Source: Saprospiraceae bacterium (GTDB lineage: Bacteria; Bacteroidota; Bacteroidia; Chitinophagales; Saprospiraceae). Taken from it: a stretch of DNA of 44,075 nucleotides. Positions 7,387 through 17,027 of this stretch are shown in pieces. Below the pieces are notes generated by a model. That model was not told the DNA's origin. It made no database searches and was given only the letters and a program-made list of their open reading frames with translations. The stretch is taken from contig JAHDHL010000011.1 of the NCBI GenBank assembly GCA_020631355.1, forward strand, positions 88,631-132,705. Direction: 5' to 3'. Each line of letters begins with the position of its first letter. Position 1 is the first letter of the stretch. The translations under genes were made by a program, and so were the position numbers.

Positions 7387-8823
7387 ATGAAGATGCATAC
7401 CATTCTTAAATATAGCTTAGGCTTGATGATTCTCTTATTGGCTTGCAATCCTCCTCTCCCGGATGCGGATTCAGAGGCTGCTGATTCAGATATCGGATAT
7501 GGCGAAGATTCTCTTTCGGTACATCCGAATGATGGAGATACAACTTCGATAGAGAATGAACTTGCAGATGAAAAACCCAATATCATCATTGTCTATGCGG
7601 ATGATATGGGATACCAGTTGGGATGCTATGGTAGCGAATTGGCGGAAACGCCACATATTGATTCCTTGGCACGGCATGGAGCCAGATTTACGAATGGTTA
7701 TGTATCTGCTTGTGTATGTAGCCCGAGTAGGGCAGCTCTTTTGACTGGAAGGTACCAACAACGAACCGGACATGACGGAAATACCACTGCGAATGGCCAG
7801 GAACTGGATGAGAATGAACAAACCATAGCAGATGTACTAAAAGCAAGAGGTTATCGGACGGGTTTGGTAGGGAAATGGCATTTGGGACACTTCGAAAGTA
7901 ATCAGCTGCCTCTAAGTAAGGGATTTGATTATTTCATTGGTAATACTGGGAATATCACGGACGAAATCCATCATTATTATAAGGGAAATGAAAAAGTGAA
8001 GGATATTTCAAGTCATCCCCGAACTACCGGAAGATGGGTTTTGGAATCCAAGAAATTCATCAATGAATCCAAGGACGAACCATTTTTCCTTTACCTTTCC
8101 CTACATGCGATTCATACGCCACTAGCTGCCAATAAAAGGGCGATGAATAAATATTCACATTATAAACCCAAGAGAAAACAACGTCTGGCCGCAGTAGTGG
8201 ATGAAGTGGATAAAGCCGTGGGGGATATTATGGAGCATCTTCGAAAATTATCATTGGAAGAAAATACCCTAGTATTTTTTATCAGTGATAATGGCTTGGG
8301 AAGATTGAAAGGAATCAATATTGATAATGGAGGCCTGAGAGGACGTAAATGGCAACTTTTTGAGGGCGGAATTCGGATTCCCTATATCGTTTATTGGAAA
8401 GGAAAGATACTTCCGAATCAAACAATAAATGAACCCGTGATACAATTGGATGTGTTACCGACGGTATTATCGGCATTGGAGGATTCAGTATCATTGGCAA
8501 TGGATGGCGTTGATTTATTACCTCTTTTAGAGGGCAATACCGATACCTTGGAAAGAGAAAGACTATATTGGAGATTCGGTAGTCAGTATGCTATCCGTAA
8601 AGGGAATTATAAATTGGTCAAGGCATTTGCAGACCAAGAGACTCCTTATTTATTTGATTTGGAGGATGACATTTCGGAAACCAAGGACATCAGTGAGGAA
8701 AAACCCGAAATCAAGTCAGCATTACAAATGGAATGGGAGGAATGGAATAGCCAGTTACCTCCACCGAGATGGGAAGATCATCGTTGGAACATTACGATGG
8801 AAAAGGCTAGCGAACCAAAGTGA
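7387..8823 (+). CDS. lipoprotein sulfatase (arylsulfatase family S1)
   Basis: 478 residues from the ATG at 7387. The longer frame back to a TTG at 7321 adds a hydrophilic stretch before the signal peptide and is rejected. A lipobox LLLAC puts the lipidated Cys at residue 20. The sulfatase core begins with NIIIVYADDMGY, where the Asp pair binds calcium. The maturation motif CSPSRAALLTGR follows, with Cys111 expected to become formylglycine. Later come GKWHLGH and FISDNGLG, further active-site and metal motifs. It should hydrolyse sulfate esters, probably of marine or plant sulfated glycans, at the cell envelope. The 3' end overlaps the convergent T9SS gene by 17 bp. A formylglycine-generating enzyme must be encoded elsewhere. 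Confidence 0.93.
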   Translation: MKMHTILKYSLGLMILLLACNPPLPDADSEAADSDIGYGEDSLSVHPNDGDTTSIENELADEKPNIIIVYADDMGYQLGCYGSELAETPHIDSLARHGARFTNGYVSACVCSPSRAALLTGRYQQRTGHDGNTTANGQELDENEQTIADVLKARGYRTGLVGKWHLGHFESNQLPLSKGFDYFIGNTGNITDEIHHYYKGNEKVKDISSHPRTTGRWVLESKKFINESKDEPFFLYLSLHAIHTPLAANKRAMNKYSHYKPKRKQRLAAVVDEVDKAVGDIMEHLRKLSLEENTLVFFISDNGLGRLKGINIDNGGLRGRKWQLFEGGIRIPYIVYWKGKILPNQTINEPVIQLDVLPTVLSALEDSVSLAMDGVDLLPLLEGNTDTLERERLYWRFGSQYAIRKGNYKLVKAFADQETPYLFDLEDDISETKDISEEKPEIKSALQMEWEEWNSQLPPPRWEDHRWNITMEKASEPK

Positions 8824-11155
8824 TGTCACCATTGAACCTTTCCTTATGTCCATCGATAAACAAGACTTCAGCTGACCAAATATAGGTGTCCTGCGATGCA
8901 TTCTTTCCCTTGAAAGTGCCATCCCAACCATAATCTAGGCTATTTACAGGAAATGAATCATCTTGGTACACCAATGCACCCCATCTGGAGTAGATTTGGA
9001 AATCGATGACTTGTTCTACTTCCGGGCCTCCGAAAATTTGTAGGAAATCATTCACTCCGTCATCATTTGGGGTGAATACATTGGGTATGAAGAAGTTTCT
9101 TCTCTTTTCGACAAAGATGGTCACCGAATCGGTTTGCAGACAACCATTGGACATGGTAGCGGTAGCGAGATATGTGGTTGTTTCGGTAGGCATTATTTCA
9201 GGGTTCCTACAATCCAAACATGATAATCCTGCATCATTCCGCCAATCGAAATCAAGACTGAATAGATTCGTGAATGGGTTGATGGTAGTATTATAACCTA
9301 GGGTAATGGTTTGGTCCGGGCCTAAGTCCAGTATAAGAATGTTGGGATTCATCAATTCTATTCCATCGTAAGAAACCTGGCATCCATTGGCATCCAATAT
9401 ATCCACATTATAAGCTCCGGGAAACAGATTGGCAAAGACAGAATCCGGAACAAAAGCTCCTTGGTCCAAACTATATGCAAAGGGCTCGGCTCCACCTCTT
9501 GTATTGTCTAGTGTAATGATTCCACTATCATCCGGATTACATCCTGGCTCTGTTATGATGACATTGGTGGTAATGCCTGATGGAGCTACAAGCAAAGGAT
9601 TGAATACCGCAGTACAACCGTTGGTATCCGTGATGGTAATGGTATAATTCCCACCCTCAAGGGAGTCAATCATAGGGCCCGTTTCATTATTGAACCATAA
9701 ATAATCATACCCCGGAGTACCACCTGATGCCGAAACGGTAATGCTTCCATCATTATCATCCGGACAGCTTACACCATAACCATTATAATCCGAAAAAGAG
9801 AAGTCAGCCAGTAGGGGAGTAGGTTCGAATACCTGACCTAAAAAGATACCCATACTACCACTGGCATCGGTCACGGTGATGCTGTAAATACCATGCGGTA
9901 AATTATTGATGACAATTTGTCCGTTGGTACTATTACTCATTCCCGTACCGTTCAAACCTGTACCTGTTTCTTCTTCCCAAGAATAGGTATAAGGGAAATT
10001 ACCGTCCACGAGATTGAATTCCAAGGTTCCGTCAGATGCTCCATTACACGAGAGATTATCATCAGCAAAGCCACCCTCTATATCACAAAGGAAAGTAGTG
10101 AGATCCAACTGGATGATGCTGTCACAATAAAGGATTCCCTCTAGGGAAATTTCATAATTACCGGTTTGCGTAAAGGCCTCGTCTCCGATGATGACACTAT
10201 CCCCAAAACAAAATTCCAACTCTAACTGGGTATAGATCGGTGGTGAAATACTAAGATCCAGTGTTACATCCCTCTGACAATTATTATCCAATGTTTGAAT
10301 GAATGAATGGAATCCTGCTTCACCGACACAAGTATCTATTTCAGGAATATAGAAACAATCATCCGTACAGATTTCCTCTATGTAGTCAATTCCGGGCAAA
10401 CTCGCGATGGTGACATTCTTACAAACTGCTGGAATCGTATCACAAACATTATATGCCCTGTAACAAATTTCGAAAATACCCTCCTGGTCACCCCATGTAT
10501 GTTCGAAGATTTCACTTCCATTATAAATCAAATCTCCATTGATATACCATTCTGTAAAATTGGCACCGATGAGTTGTGGTGCTTCGAAAGTTTGTGTCGT
10601 ATTGGGACAGCCAGTATCTGGTCCTGACAATCCGGCAATGGGAGCCAATGCACCTACTTCGGTTGTACCTAGGGTTACGCTTACTTCATAATTGCATACA
10701 TCCCCATTACTTCCATCCATGACAAAGTAATAGTACTGGCCAACGGTAAGTGGAGCTGTATTGCTAAAGGTAGCCACGGTGTTTTCCTGAACATCCGTAT
10801 TGCAGAAAGTAACCTGACTGAAGTTCTCACAGTCCAGACTTTCATAAATACCGATTTCCAAACCCCAATCAATTTGGCAATTGGTTACGGCTACCTGAAG
10901 TGTAAGATCCGTACTTCCTGCAATGAAAGCAATCCAGGTAACATTATGTTCTTGTGTGGTACAAAAATCATTGGGCGCAACACCCGTGGTCTGGCTATTA
11001 TTAATGCCTGAAAAACCATCTATATCACAAATGACACAAGCTTGGGAGCAGAGTGGGGTCATTACAGGATTGACACAAGGCTCTGGTTGTTGAGCATTTG
11101 CAAAACCCATTAATATCAAAAAAAGGGTAGTAATGATGAAAATCCTCCTTTGCAT
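8807..11155 (-). CDS. large secreted repeat protein with T9SS type B (CHU_C) C-terminal domain
   Basis: 782 residues starting at the ATG at 11155, which places a signal peptide (RRIFIITTLFLILMGFANA) at the very N terminus. An upstream in-frame start at 11200 would bury it. The N-terminal part is a Cys-rich beta-domain, followed by PKD-like and SprB-like repeats that share an SITVTD / YTITITDTNGC signature. The last 90 residues are the gliding-motility-associated C-terminal domain: FIPNVFTPNDDGVNDFLQIF, then YSRWGALVYQ, then WDGTFKG and DTYIW. The protein is expected to cross the outer membrane through T9SS and stay at the cell surface or be released. Binding partner unknown; adhesion is a common role in the group. 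It converges on and overlaps the sulfatase. Confidence 0.92.
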   Translation of the reverse strand: MQRRIFIITTLFLILMGFANAQQPEPCVNPVMTPLCSQACVICDIDGFSGINNSQTTGVAPNDFCTTQEHNVTWIAFIAGSTDLTLQVAVTNCQIDWGLEIGIYESLDCENFSQVTFCNTDVQENTVATFSNTAPLTVGQYYYFVMDGSNGDVCNYEVSVTLGTTEVGALAPIAGLSGPDTGCPNTTQTFEAPQLIGANFTEWYINGDLIYNGSEIFEHTWGDQEGIFEICYRAYNVCDTIPAVCKNVTIASLPGIDYIEEICTDDCFYIPEIDTCVGEAGFHSFIQTLDNNCQRDVTLDLSISPPIYTQLELEFCFGDSVIIGDEAFTQTGNYEISLEGILYCDSIIQLDLTTFLCDIEGGFADDNLSCNGASDGTLEFNLVDGNFPYTYSWEEETGTGLNGTGMSNSTNGQIVINNLPHGIYSITVTDASGSMGIFLGQVFEPTPLLADFSFSDYNGYGVSCPDDNDGSITVSASGGTPGYDYLWFNNETGPMIDSLEGGNYTITITDTNGCTAVFNPLLVAPSGITTNVIITEPGCNPDDSGIITLDNTRGGAEPFAYSLDQGAFVPDSVFANLFPGAYNVDILDANGCQVSYDGIELMNPNILILDLGPDQTITLGYNTTINPFTNLFSLDFDWRNDAGLSCLDCRNPEIMPTETTTYLATATMSNGCLQTDSVTIFVEKRRNFFIPNVFTPNDDGVNDFLQIFGGPEVEQVIDFQIYSRWGALVYQDDSFPVNSLDYGWDGTFKGKNASQDTYIWSAEVLFIDGHKERFNGDITLVR

Positions 11156-11230
11156 CCCTGAATTTTTTGTCAATATGGGCATCCTAGTTGTTCTTTTCAA
11201 TTATAAGGTAATGAAAATGATGGAATTGAC

Positions 11231-11878
11231 TTATTCCGTCATATTGATGGTGATATTCTCCAGTGTTCTCGTTTCTGCTTCCTCCAAGGATATTTTAAGA
11301 ATGGATGCCTTTAGCTTGAGTAGCGTTTCATCAACCTGACTCTTTGGAATGGAAATTTGGATGAGCGCTGAATCATTGAAATCCTGTTTGGTAATATTCA
11401 CATCCCATCTTTTGAGCGCATTCATTATGGGGCTCATATGTTCATAACCAAATTCGATATCGAAAGTGGTTTCAACTGTTTTAGTAATGATTTCAGCAGT
11501 ATCGATCGCTTCGGCGGTACTGGTCTTATAGGCATTGATGAGGCCCGGAACCCCTAACTTGGTTCCACCGAAATACCGCACTACGATAACAAGTACATTG
11601 GTCAGTTCATAACTGTCAATTTGTCCCAGAATGGGTCTGCCTGCACTGCCGGATGGCTCACCATCATCATTGGCCCTGAATCGATTGCCATCCATTCCGA
11701 TTCTATATGCAAAACAATGGTGTCTTGATTTGGGATGTTCTTTCTTAGACCATTCCAGGTGTTTTTTGACATCATCCTCGTGCCGGATGGGAAATGCATA
11801 GGCTAGGAATTTGCTTCCCCTTTCCCTGTAATCCCCGGTTGATGGCCCGGCAATGGTTAAATAATCATCTGCTTCCAT
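11231..11878 (-). CDS. YigZ/IMPACT family protein
   Basis: 215 residues, the normal family length. The N-terminal UPF0029/IMPACT domain shows KSRHHCFAYRIG (about 49-60), RANDDGEPSGSAGRPIL (about 68-84) and VVRYFGGTKLGVPGLINAY (about 97-115), all signature stretches. The smaller C-terminal domain covers the last 80 residues. The biochemical role is not settled; relatives bind nucleic acid or affect translation. Its ATG overlaps the TAA stop of the upstream hydrolase gene by one base (TAATG), so the two are translationally coupled. Confidence 0.93.
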   Translation of the reverse strand: MEADDYLTIAGPSTGDYRERGSKFLAYAFPIRHEDDVKKHLEWSKKEHPKSRHHCFAYRIGMDGNRFRANDDGEPSGSAGRPILGQIDSYELTNVLVIVVRYFGGTKLGVPGLINAYKTSTAEAIDTAEIITKTVETTFDIEFGYEHMSPIMNALKRWDVNITKQDFNDSALIQISIPKSQVDETLLKLKASILKISLEEAETRTLENITINMTE

Positions 11879-12705
11879 TAGAGCTTATTGTCCATCCATT
11901 CCAAGGTGTAATCGAATACCTCCAATTGTTCGGGTTCGTTATGGATTTCGTGATAGAAACCATCCCAGATTTTCAATTTCACATCTCCTGAAACCCTTTC
12001 CTTGAATGCCTTACTTGCAGGCATGGAAGTCAATTGGTCCTCACTGCCGTGCATGACGAGGGTAGGTAGTGGCATGGTTCCCTTGAAGTTATCCAGTTTT
12101 TCGGCAGATTGCATCATTTCGATTCCGGTATTGGCCGAAATATGATCATGAACCAATGGGTCATCGATGTATTTCTGTACGACTTCCTTATCCCTTGAGA
12201 CAGAATTGGGGTCTAACTGATTCTTATTATTGAATTTAGGATAGATGCTTTTCATGAACTTACCAAGCATGACAAGAAACTTGGGCGGCTCGAATGCCAG
12301 TTTGATCCAAGGACCGGTAACTACGATTCCCTTGGCATCCGGTTTCCTGTCTATGGCGAAATTAAGGACCAGATTACCTCCTTGGCTATGGCCATAAATC
12401 ATATAGGGTAGGGAGGGATACAGGGATTTACTGTGTTCGATGAGCAATGAAATTTCATCAAGATAAGCTGCATAAGATGGTGTATGCCCTTTTTGTCCCT
12501 CTGAACGACCGTGACCTCTCCTGTCATATCCTACGACAGCATATCCCTTAGAATTGAAATAAGCTGCTAGGTGATTGTATCTATCCGCATGTTCACCAAA
12601 TCCATGTACCAGACAGATGACTGCCTTAGGATTTTGGGTATCCCAATGAATGCCATGTAACTTAAGATGGTCTGAAGTAGTGAGTTCGTAGGTATGTTTT
12701 GCCAT
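11878..12705 (-). CDS. lysophospholipase/monoglyceride lipase-like alpha/beta hydrolase
   Basis: 275-residue serine hydrolase (Hydrolase_4 / serine aminopeptidase S33 type). CLVHGFGEHADRY (31-43) is the oxyanion region typical of monoacylglycerol lipases, VVGYDRRGHGRSEG (57-70) follows, and the nucleophile elbow GHSQGG carries Ser107. Asp223 (HGSEDQLT) and His252 (DGFYHEIHNEPE) complete the triad. No signal peptide is present, so it acts in the cytoplasm, probably on monoglycerides or lysophospholipids. The start at 12705 is used because the frame back to 12750 runs into the terminator of the OmpA gene. It is coupled to the YigZ gene downstream. Confidence 0.9.
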   Translation of the reverse strand: MAKHTYELTTSDHLKLHGIHWDTQNPKAVICLVHGFGEHADRYNHLAAYFNSKGYAVVGYDRRGHGRSEGQKGHTPSYAAYLDEISLLIEHSKSLYPSLPYMIYGHSQGGNLVLNFAIDRKPDAKGIVVTGPWIKLAFEPPKFLVMLGKFMKSIYPKFNNKNQLDPNSVSRDKEVVQKYIDDPLVHDHISANTGIEMMQSAEKLDNFKGTMPLPTLVMHGSEDQLTSMPASKAFKERVSGDVKLKIWDGFYHEIHNEPEQLEVFDYTLEWMDNKL

Positions 12706-12734
12706 GATTCCTAGATTTTCAATGACACAAAATA

Positions 12735-12777
12735 AAAAGACCGCTGTCAAAGAAACATCTTTACAGCGGTCTTTTTT
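12735..12777 (-). terminator. terminator after the OmpA/SPOR gene
   Basis: AAAAGACCGCTGT pairs with ACAGCGGTCTTTT around a 15-nt loop. Runs of A on the left and T on the right make it able to act on both strands. It sits 17 nt after the OmpA stop and just before the hydrolase start. Confidence 0.8.
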
Positions 12778-12793
12778 CTATTTATTGTCAGAA

Positions 12794-14653
12794 TTATTCC
12801 TCAGCCCTTTGTCCATTGATGTATTGAACGACCTTGGATGCAGGGAAACGAACCTCAAGAATCTTCACCCTGTAGCTTTCTGCTTCTTTTCTGGAATTGA
12901 ATCCACCAATCATATATCCATATTCGCCACTGGATTTCTTTTCCATTTTCACTTGGCCATATTGTTTGAAAATGGAATGTTGTGGTGATAATTCAATATT
13001 GGAATTGAAGAATTCTATTAGGAAACCTGTGTAATCCTCAGAAATGGGCTTGGCACCCAGATAGTTGGATACAGTAGCTTTTTCAATAGGAGGTTTTGCT
13101 GTAGGCTGGATGACTTTTTCACCGAATGCTCCTTTCTTTTCATCACCTTTAGCTGCGAATTCGTCATCATTCTTGCGATTGGTATTCGGTTTTCTGAGTT
13201 GTTTCTTACTAGGAACAATCGTTACCTGAGCATCAATCTGGGGTTCTTTTGTCTTAGGAGTAGTAGGTGCTACTTTCTCCTTTTGTACCTTGGTTTCTTC
13301 CACGATTGTCGCTCTCTCAACAGGTGTTTCAGGTACCTTTTGTGCAGCAGGCTTGGTTGTTACCTTGGGTGTGGAGGGTTGTGGGGCAGGAGTAGCTGCC
13401 ACAGCTGTACTGGCTTCAGGTTTTTGTCCATTTCTTCTGGCTTCCTCCCTTTCTTTCTGGCGCTCCAAATCACGCTTGATTTCATCGGGTAATTCACCAC
13501 CTTCCACATACTCTACGGATTCGAAATCAGACCAAGCGGCATTTTCCAGATTTTCCTCATAGATGATATCCCTGAGACTCATTCCGTCATAAGGATCCGT
13601 TTCGGTGAATCCTACAACCTTAATCATTGTTCTACGATTTTCTTCATGTTCTGTATCGGAACAGTTTACGTTATTGGAACAACGATTGGCAATTTGTGAT
13701 TCTCCGTATCCTCTGGCTTTTATTCTTGTGGCAGGAATACTACCTTTTCTCATGATGTAAGCGACTGCAGATTTGGCTCTCCTTTCGGATAATTGCATAT
13801 TATAATCATCAGCACCTCTGGCATCCGTATGCGAACCCAATTCTATGATCAGACCCGGATTATCTTTCATCATGGCTACGATCTTATCCAATTCAATTGC
13901 AGCATCAGGTCTGATATCAGCCTTATTGTAATCGTAATATATATTCTCCACCTTGATGCCTTGGCTCAATCGGATTTTATCCAATTCGACATTCGCAATC
14001 AATGAACCCATGGAATTTCCCTCTGTCAGGTTATCCGAGGGTCTCACCTGACCCATCCCCTCAAAACAAAGGATACAGCCGTCAATATTCACATGTGCCT
14101 CCATTCTCTTATTGAAATAACCTTTCTTACGAACCATCACGGTATAGTGATTGCCCTGTTCGAACGTATAGGTGAAGTTGGGATTAGGGTGTCCCTCAAG
14201 CACCATGACTTCCTCATTGGTGGTATTGTTATAAATTTCAATCAATGCACTATCAATACCATTCTTGGAACCATCCATACCATAGAATGATTCGGAAAGG
14301 GTAACATCGAAAAGGTAGCCCGGTTTCCTAGGCATCTCAATCTTGATGTAATGCTTTTCGCCTGACTTTAGCACATCCGCCTTGATGTTTACGAAAGTTT
14401 CTTCGAAGATGCTCTTACTGGCCTTTACTTTGTAGTTCTCTCCGGGAGTGACCTCGAATGTGAAGAATCCCTCAGCATTGGAAACCGTTTCTGCCTTGAT
14501 GGCATTGTTTGCACTATAAACGGTGATACTAACCTCCCTAAGGTAACCACGATTGTCCGTTTCGAAAGCGTAACCCTCAACAATGGCTTTTTGGGCCCAT
14601 GCGGATTGGACTAGGCATAATAGGAAAATGAAAAGAACAAGATGTTTTCTCAT
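12794..14653 (-). CDS. OmpA-family envelope protein with regulatory-like N domains and C-terminal SPOR-like region
   Basis: 619 residues with a signal peptide ending at AWA-Q (20/21). Residues 22-110 form a carboxypeptidase-regulatory-like beta domain (AETVSNAEGFFTFEVTPGENY), and about 112-190 look like a second one. The OmpA peptidoglycan-binding domain spans about 233-350, with YYDYNKADIRPDA, GSHTDARG (Asp277, Arg279) and LSERRAKSAVAYI. A basic, Pro/Thr/Lys-rich linker (about 400-520) leads to a C-terminal SPOR-like fold of about 78 residues (YGYMIGGFNSRKEAESYRVK). It probably anchors the outer membrane to peptidoglycan, and the SPOR-like part may bind denuded glycan. Two peptidoglycan-contacting modules in one protein is less usual. 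Monocistronic by its own terminator. Confidence 0.88.
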   Translation of the reverse strand: MRKHLVLFIFLLCLVQSAWAQKAIVEGYAFETDNRGYLREVSITVYSANNAIKAETVSNAEGFFTFEVTPGENYKVKASKSIFEETFVNIKADVLKSGEKHYIKIEMPRKPGYLFDVTLSESFYGMDGSKNGIDSALIEIYNNTTNEEVMVLEGHPNPNFTYTFEQGNHYTVMVRKKGYFNKRMEAHVNIDGCILCFEGMGQVRPSDNLTEGNSMGSLIANVELDKIRLSQGIKVENIYYDYNKADIRPDAAIELDKIVAMMKDNPGLIIELGSHTDARGADDYNMQLSERRAKSAVAYIMRKGSIPATRIKARGYGESQIANRCSNNVNCSDTEHEENRRTMIKVVGFTETDPYDGMSLRDIIYEENLENAAWSDFESVEYVEGGELPDEIKRDLERQKEREEARRNGQKPEASTAVAATPAPQPSTPKVTTKPAAQKVPETPVERATIVEETKVQKEKVAPTTPKTKEPQIDAQVTIVPSKKQLRKPNTNRKNDDEFAAKGDEKKGAFGEKVIQPTAKPPIEKATVSNYLGAKPISEDYTGFLIEFFNSNIELSPQHSIFKQYGQVKMEKKSSGEYGYMIGGFNSRKEAESYRVKILEVRFPASKVVQYINGQRAEE

Positions 14654-14700
14654 GATGTAAGAAGTTTAGTTAAAATATTGAGTGTTTAGTGATTGTAATA

Positions 14701-14733
14701 CAAAGATGCTTTTGGCATCTAAATAGTTGTCAA
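14701..14733 (-). promoter_or_regulatory. weak promoter candidate for the OmpA gene
   Basis: CATCTTTG at 14708-14701 differs from TAnnTTTG at one base, and TTGACA starts at 14733, giving 22 bp between the elements. A small hairpin AGATGC/GCATCT overlaps the -7 region. Confidence 0.3.
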
Positions 14734-14740
14734 TGAAAGG

Positions 14741-15424
14741 TTAATCTGTAAATTTAACAAATTCCTCAGGGTGTTCCCTTATATAAGACTCTAATTTGGA
14801 ATAAAAGTCATTATGATATTTGCTGTATTCGTTATCAAACCCCTTCATGAAAGGGTCGATTTCTATTTTTCTATTAGGATTCGGTATAGAATTCTTCACC
14901 TTATGGTCTATGGCTGCCTTTTCTGCCAAAACACCTAGTTTGCCAATATTTACCTGGTTGAATGCTTGTGCTGCCACAGGCAGTTGGTGAATGATTTGGG
15001 AGGATTGGAGGGATTCTAAACCACCTTCGGACATGGCTTCATCCATTTTTCTAAAGAAATAAAGCGCCTTTTGTCCGGATGTCAGATGTGGTATCACCAA
15101 ACTGTCTACATCATCCAAATCAAAAATCTTGCTATAAATGGGGCGAATCAACAACATTTCCAATTCTGCTCCTTTTTTTTCATTGAATTCTGCTCGACTC
15201 ATTTCAGCCCTGAGGTCCCAGGCTTCCACTGGTTGGGGGACATCAATTGCCATTCTTTTCGATACGCCTGCGGAATCCACAGTTTGCGTATCAATCATGG
15301 ATGGAGGCGGGGGCGTGGTAGTACCAGGCTCAACGATGCCATTATTGGTGCTTTCTGTATCTGTGGTACAGGCTATCAGAAAACTCATGATTCCGAATAA
15401 ACAAAAAGGGATGAATCTTCTCAT
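14741..15424 (-). CDS. unrecognised lipoprotein
   Basis: 227 residues with a clear lipoprotein signal (MSFLIACTT, Cys19), then a Thr/Pro-rich low-complexity linker to about residue 45. The mature part is helical and charged, with no motif I recognise. The start overlaps the stop of the substrate-binding protein gene by four bases (ATGA), so it is cotranslated with it. It may be an accessory to that binding protein, but nothing in the sequence proves it. Confidence 0.8.
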   Translation of the reverse strand: MRRFIPFCLFGIMSFLIACTTDTESTNNGIVEPGTTTPPPPSMIDTQTVDSAGVSKRMAIDVPQPVEAWDLRAEMSRAEFNEKKGAELEMLLIRPIYSKIFDLDDVDSLVIPHLTSGQKALYFFRKMDEAMSEGGLESLQSSQIIHQLPVAAQAFNQVNIGKLGVLAEKAAIDHKVKNSIPNPNRKIEIDPFMKGFDNEYSKYHNDFYSKLESYIREHPEEFVKFTD

Positions 15425-17019
15425 TCTTTATCGACTCTTTTTAGGTCCAATAGATTCAAGGCATTCTTACTGATTCCCTTGATGTTACTTCGAGCAAAGA
15501 CAGCAGTTTCATCATAAAATAAAAAGATAACCGGTGCTTCGTCAATAACAATCTTCTCCATTTCCTTGTACAGTTCGTATCTTTTTGAATCATCATCCTC
15601 ATTCAGGGCCTGCTCGTATAGTTCGTCATATTTCTTATTCTTGAATTGGGTATAATTAGGTGGAGCTGTCTTGTCGCCATTGAATACAACAAGGAAACTT
15701 TCCCCATCCGGATAATCCGCAATCCAAGAACCTCTGAAGAAATCCACTTTCCCCTCCTTAATCATATTTCGGAGTGTTGCGGATTCAACGGATTCGATTT
15801 TGACATTCAAGCCCAATTCTTTCCATTGGCGTGCAATGAAAGTACAAAGGTCAACATAGGCCTTTGTTGTCATCAGTTGGATTTCAGGCAAACCATTACC
15901 ATTAGGATGACCTGCCTGTGCTAAAAGGGCCTTTGATAGTTCGGGATTGTATTCATAACCTTTGATGGTATTATCATATGATGGTAATCCTCTGGGTGTA
16001 AATCCTGAATCTGCAGATTTTCCAACGCTATTCCTTAGTTGTTTGAGCATTAAATCCCTATCAAAACCATAATTGAGTGCTTGGCGAACCAGTTTATTCG
16101 ATAATGGATTATCATCCTTGTTCATATTGATTCCCAAATACTCTGAATTCAAGAATGGTATTTTGATGAATTGGATATCATTTTTCAATTCATCCTGAAG
16201 CGCTCCTTCCTTGGTCAGTAATTCATCCGCAAACGATGATTCCAATCCGGACATATAATCCAATTTGCCTTGCTTGAACTCTAAGAAAGCTGTCTTCCGG
16301 TCACCGATGAAACTGATTTTTACACCATCCAATTTTGGAAGTCCTGCTTCAAAATAATTCTCATTCTTTCTTAGGAATAATGCTTGTCCTTCCAACCAAT
16401 TCTTGAATTGGAATGGTCCGGTACCAACCGGATTGCTTCTGAAATCAGCACCGAAATGTTCTACGATTTCCTTGGGTACAACCGAGCAATATTGCATACT
16501 GAGTATGCCCATTATCGGTTTGAAAGGAGCCTTGAGTCGAATGACGAATGTCGATTCGTCAGGAGCGGAGAATGGTGTTTCCTCTGCCAAGGCATCAAAA
16601 ATCCATGCACCCGGCGAACCTGTTTGCTCATCCAATATCCGATTGAATGAATATACAAAATCAGATGCGACGACCTTCCTTCCTTTACCTCCCTCAAATT
16701 GCGGATGGTCATGGAAGTACACGTCATCCCTTAGCTTAAACGTAATGGATGTACCGTCTTCGGCTGTTTCCCAGCTTTCTGCAATACTTGGTTTTACGTT
16801 CAATCCCTCATCCAACTCTACCAATCCATTATACAAATGATGGATAGCCCATATGTTATTCTGACTTTTTGCGAAAGCCGGATCGAGAGATGTAATGGTG
16901 TTGGGTTGGTTATATTTGAATATTTTCTTGCCCGTTTCTCCATCTTCCACATTAATGGAACAGGAAACGAAACAAATCATCGCAGCAATGAAAAAGAATG
17001 GATATTGGAAATATTTCAT
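15421..17019 (-). CDS. ABC transporter family-5 substrate-binding lipoprotein (OppA/DppA-like)
   Basis: 532 residues from the ATG at 17019; the longer frame uses a TTG. A lipobox (MICFVSC) gives a lipidated Cys at residue 20. Family-5 solute-binding features follow: ITSLDPAFAKSQNN near the N terminus, IAESWETAEDGTSITFKLRDDV, SDFVYSFNRI, then SNPVGTGPFQF and ALNYGFDRD. Relatives bind oligopeptides or nickel. No permease or ATPase gene adjoins it, which is unusual; it must pair with a transporter encoded elsewhere or serve another binding role. It is the middle gene of a three-gene unit after the FMN reductase. Confidence 0.92.
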   Translation of the reverse strand: MKYFQYPFFFIAAMICFVSCSINVEDGETGKKIFKYNQPNTITSLDPAFAKSQNNIWAIHHLYNGLVELDEGLNVKPSIAESWETAEDGTSITFKLRDDVYFHDHPQFEGGKGRKVVASDFVYSFNRILDEQTGSPGAWIFDALAEETPFSAPDESTFVIRLKAPFKPIMGILSMQYCSVVPKEIVEHFGADFRSNPVGTGPFQFKNWLEGQALFLRKNENYFEAGLPKLDGVKISFIGDRKTAFLEFKQGKLDYMSGLESSFADELLTKEGALQDELKNDIQFIKIPFLNSEYLGINMNKDDNPLSNKLVRQALNYGFDRDLMLKQLRNSVGKSADSGFTPRGLPSYDNTIKGYEYNPELSKALLAQAGHPNGNGLPEIQLMTTKAYVDLCTFIARQWKELGLNVKIESVESATLRNMIKEGKVDFFRGSWIADYPDGESFLVVFNGDKTAPPNYTQFKNKKYDELYEQALNEDDDSKRYELYKEMEKIVIDEAPVIFLFYDETAVFARSNIKGISKNALNLLDLKRVDKE

Positions 17020-17027
17020 ATTCAATA

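Noticed and set aside
12706-12750. Longer start for the lipase-like hydrolase
   Set aside because: It would place the OmpA terminator hairpin inside the coding region, and the family begins near the ATG at 12705.
13199-13562. Two + strand open frames inside the OmpA gene linker
   Set aside because: They come from the low-complexity Pro/Thr/Lys/Ala linker read backwards; Cys- or Val/Ala-rich nonsense.
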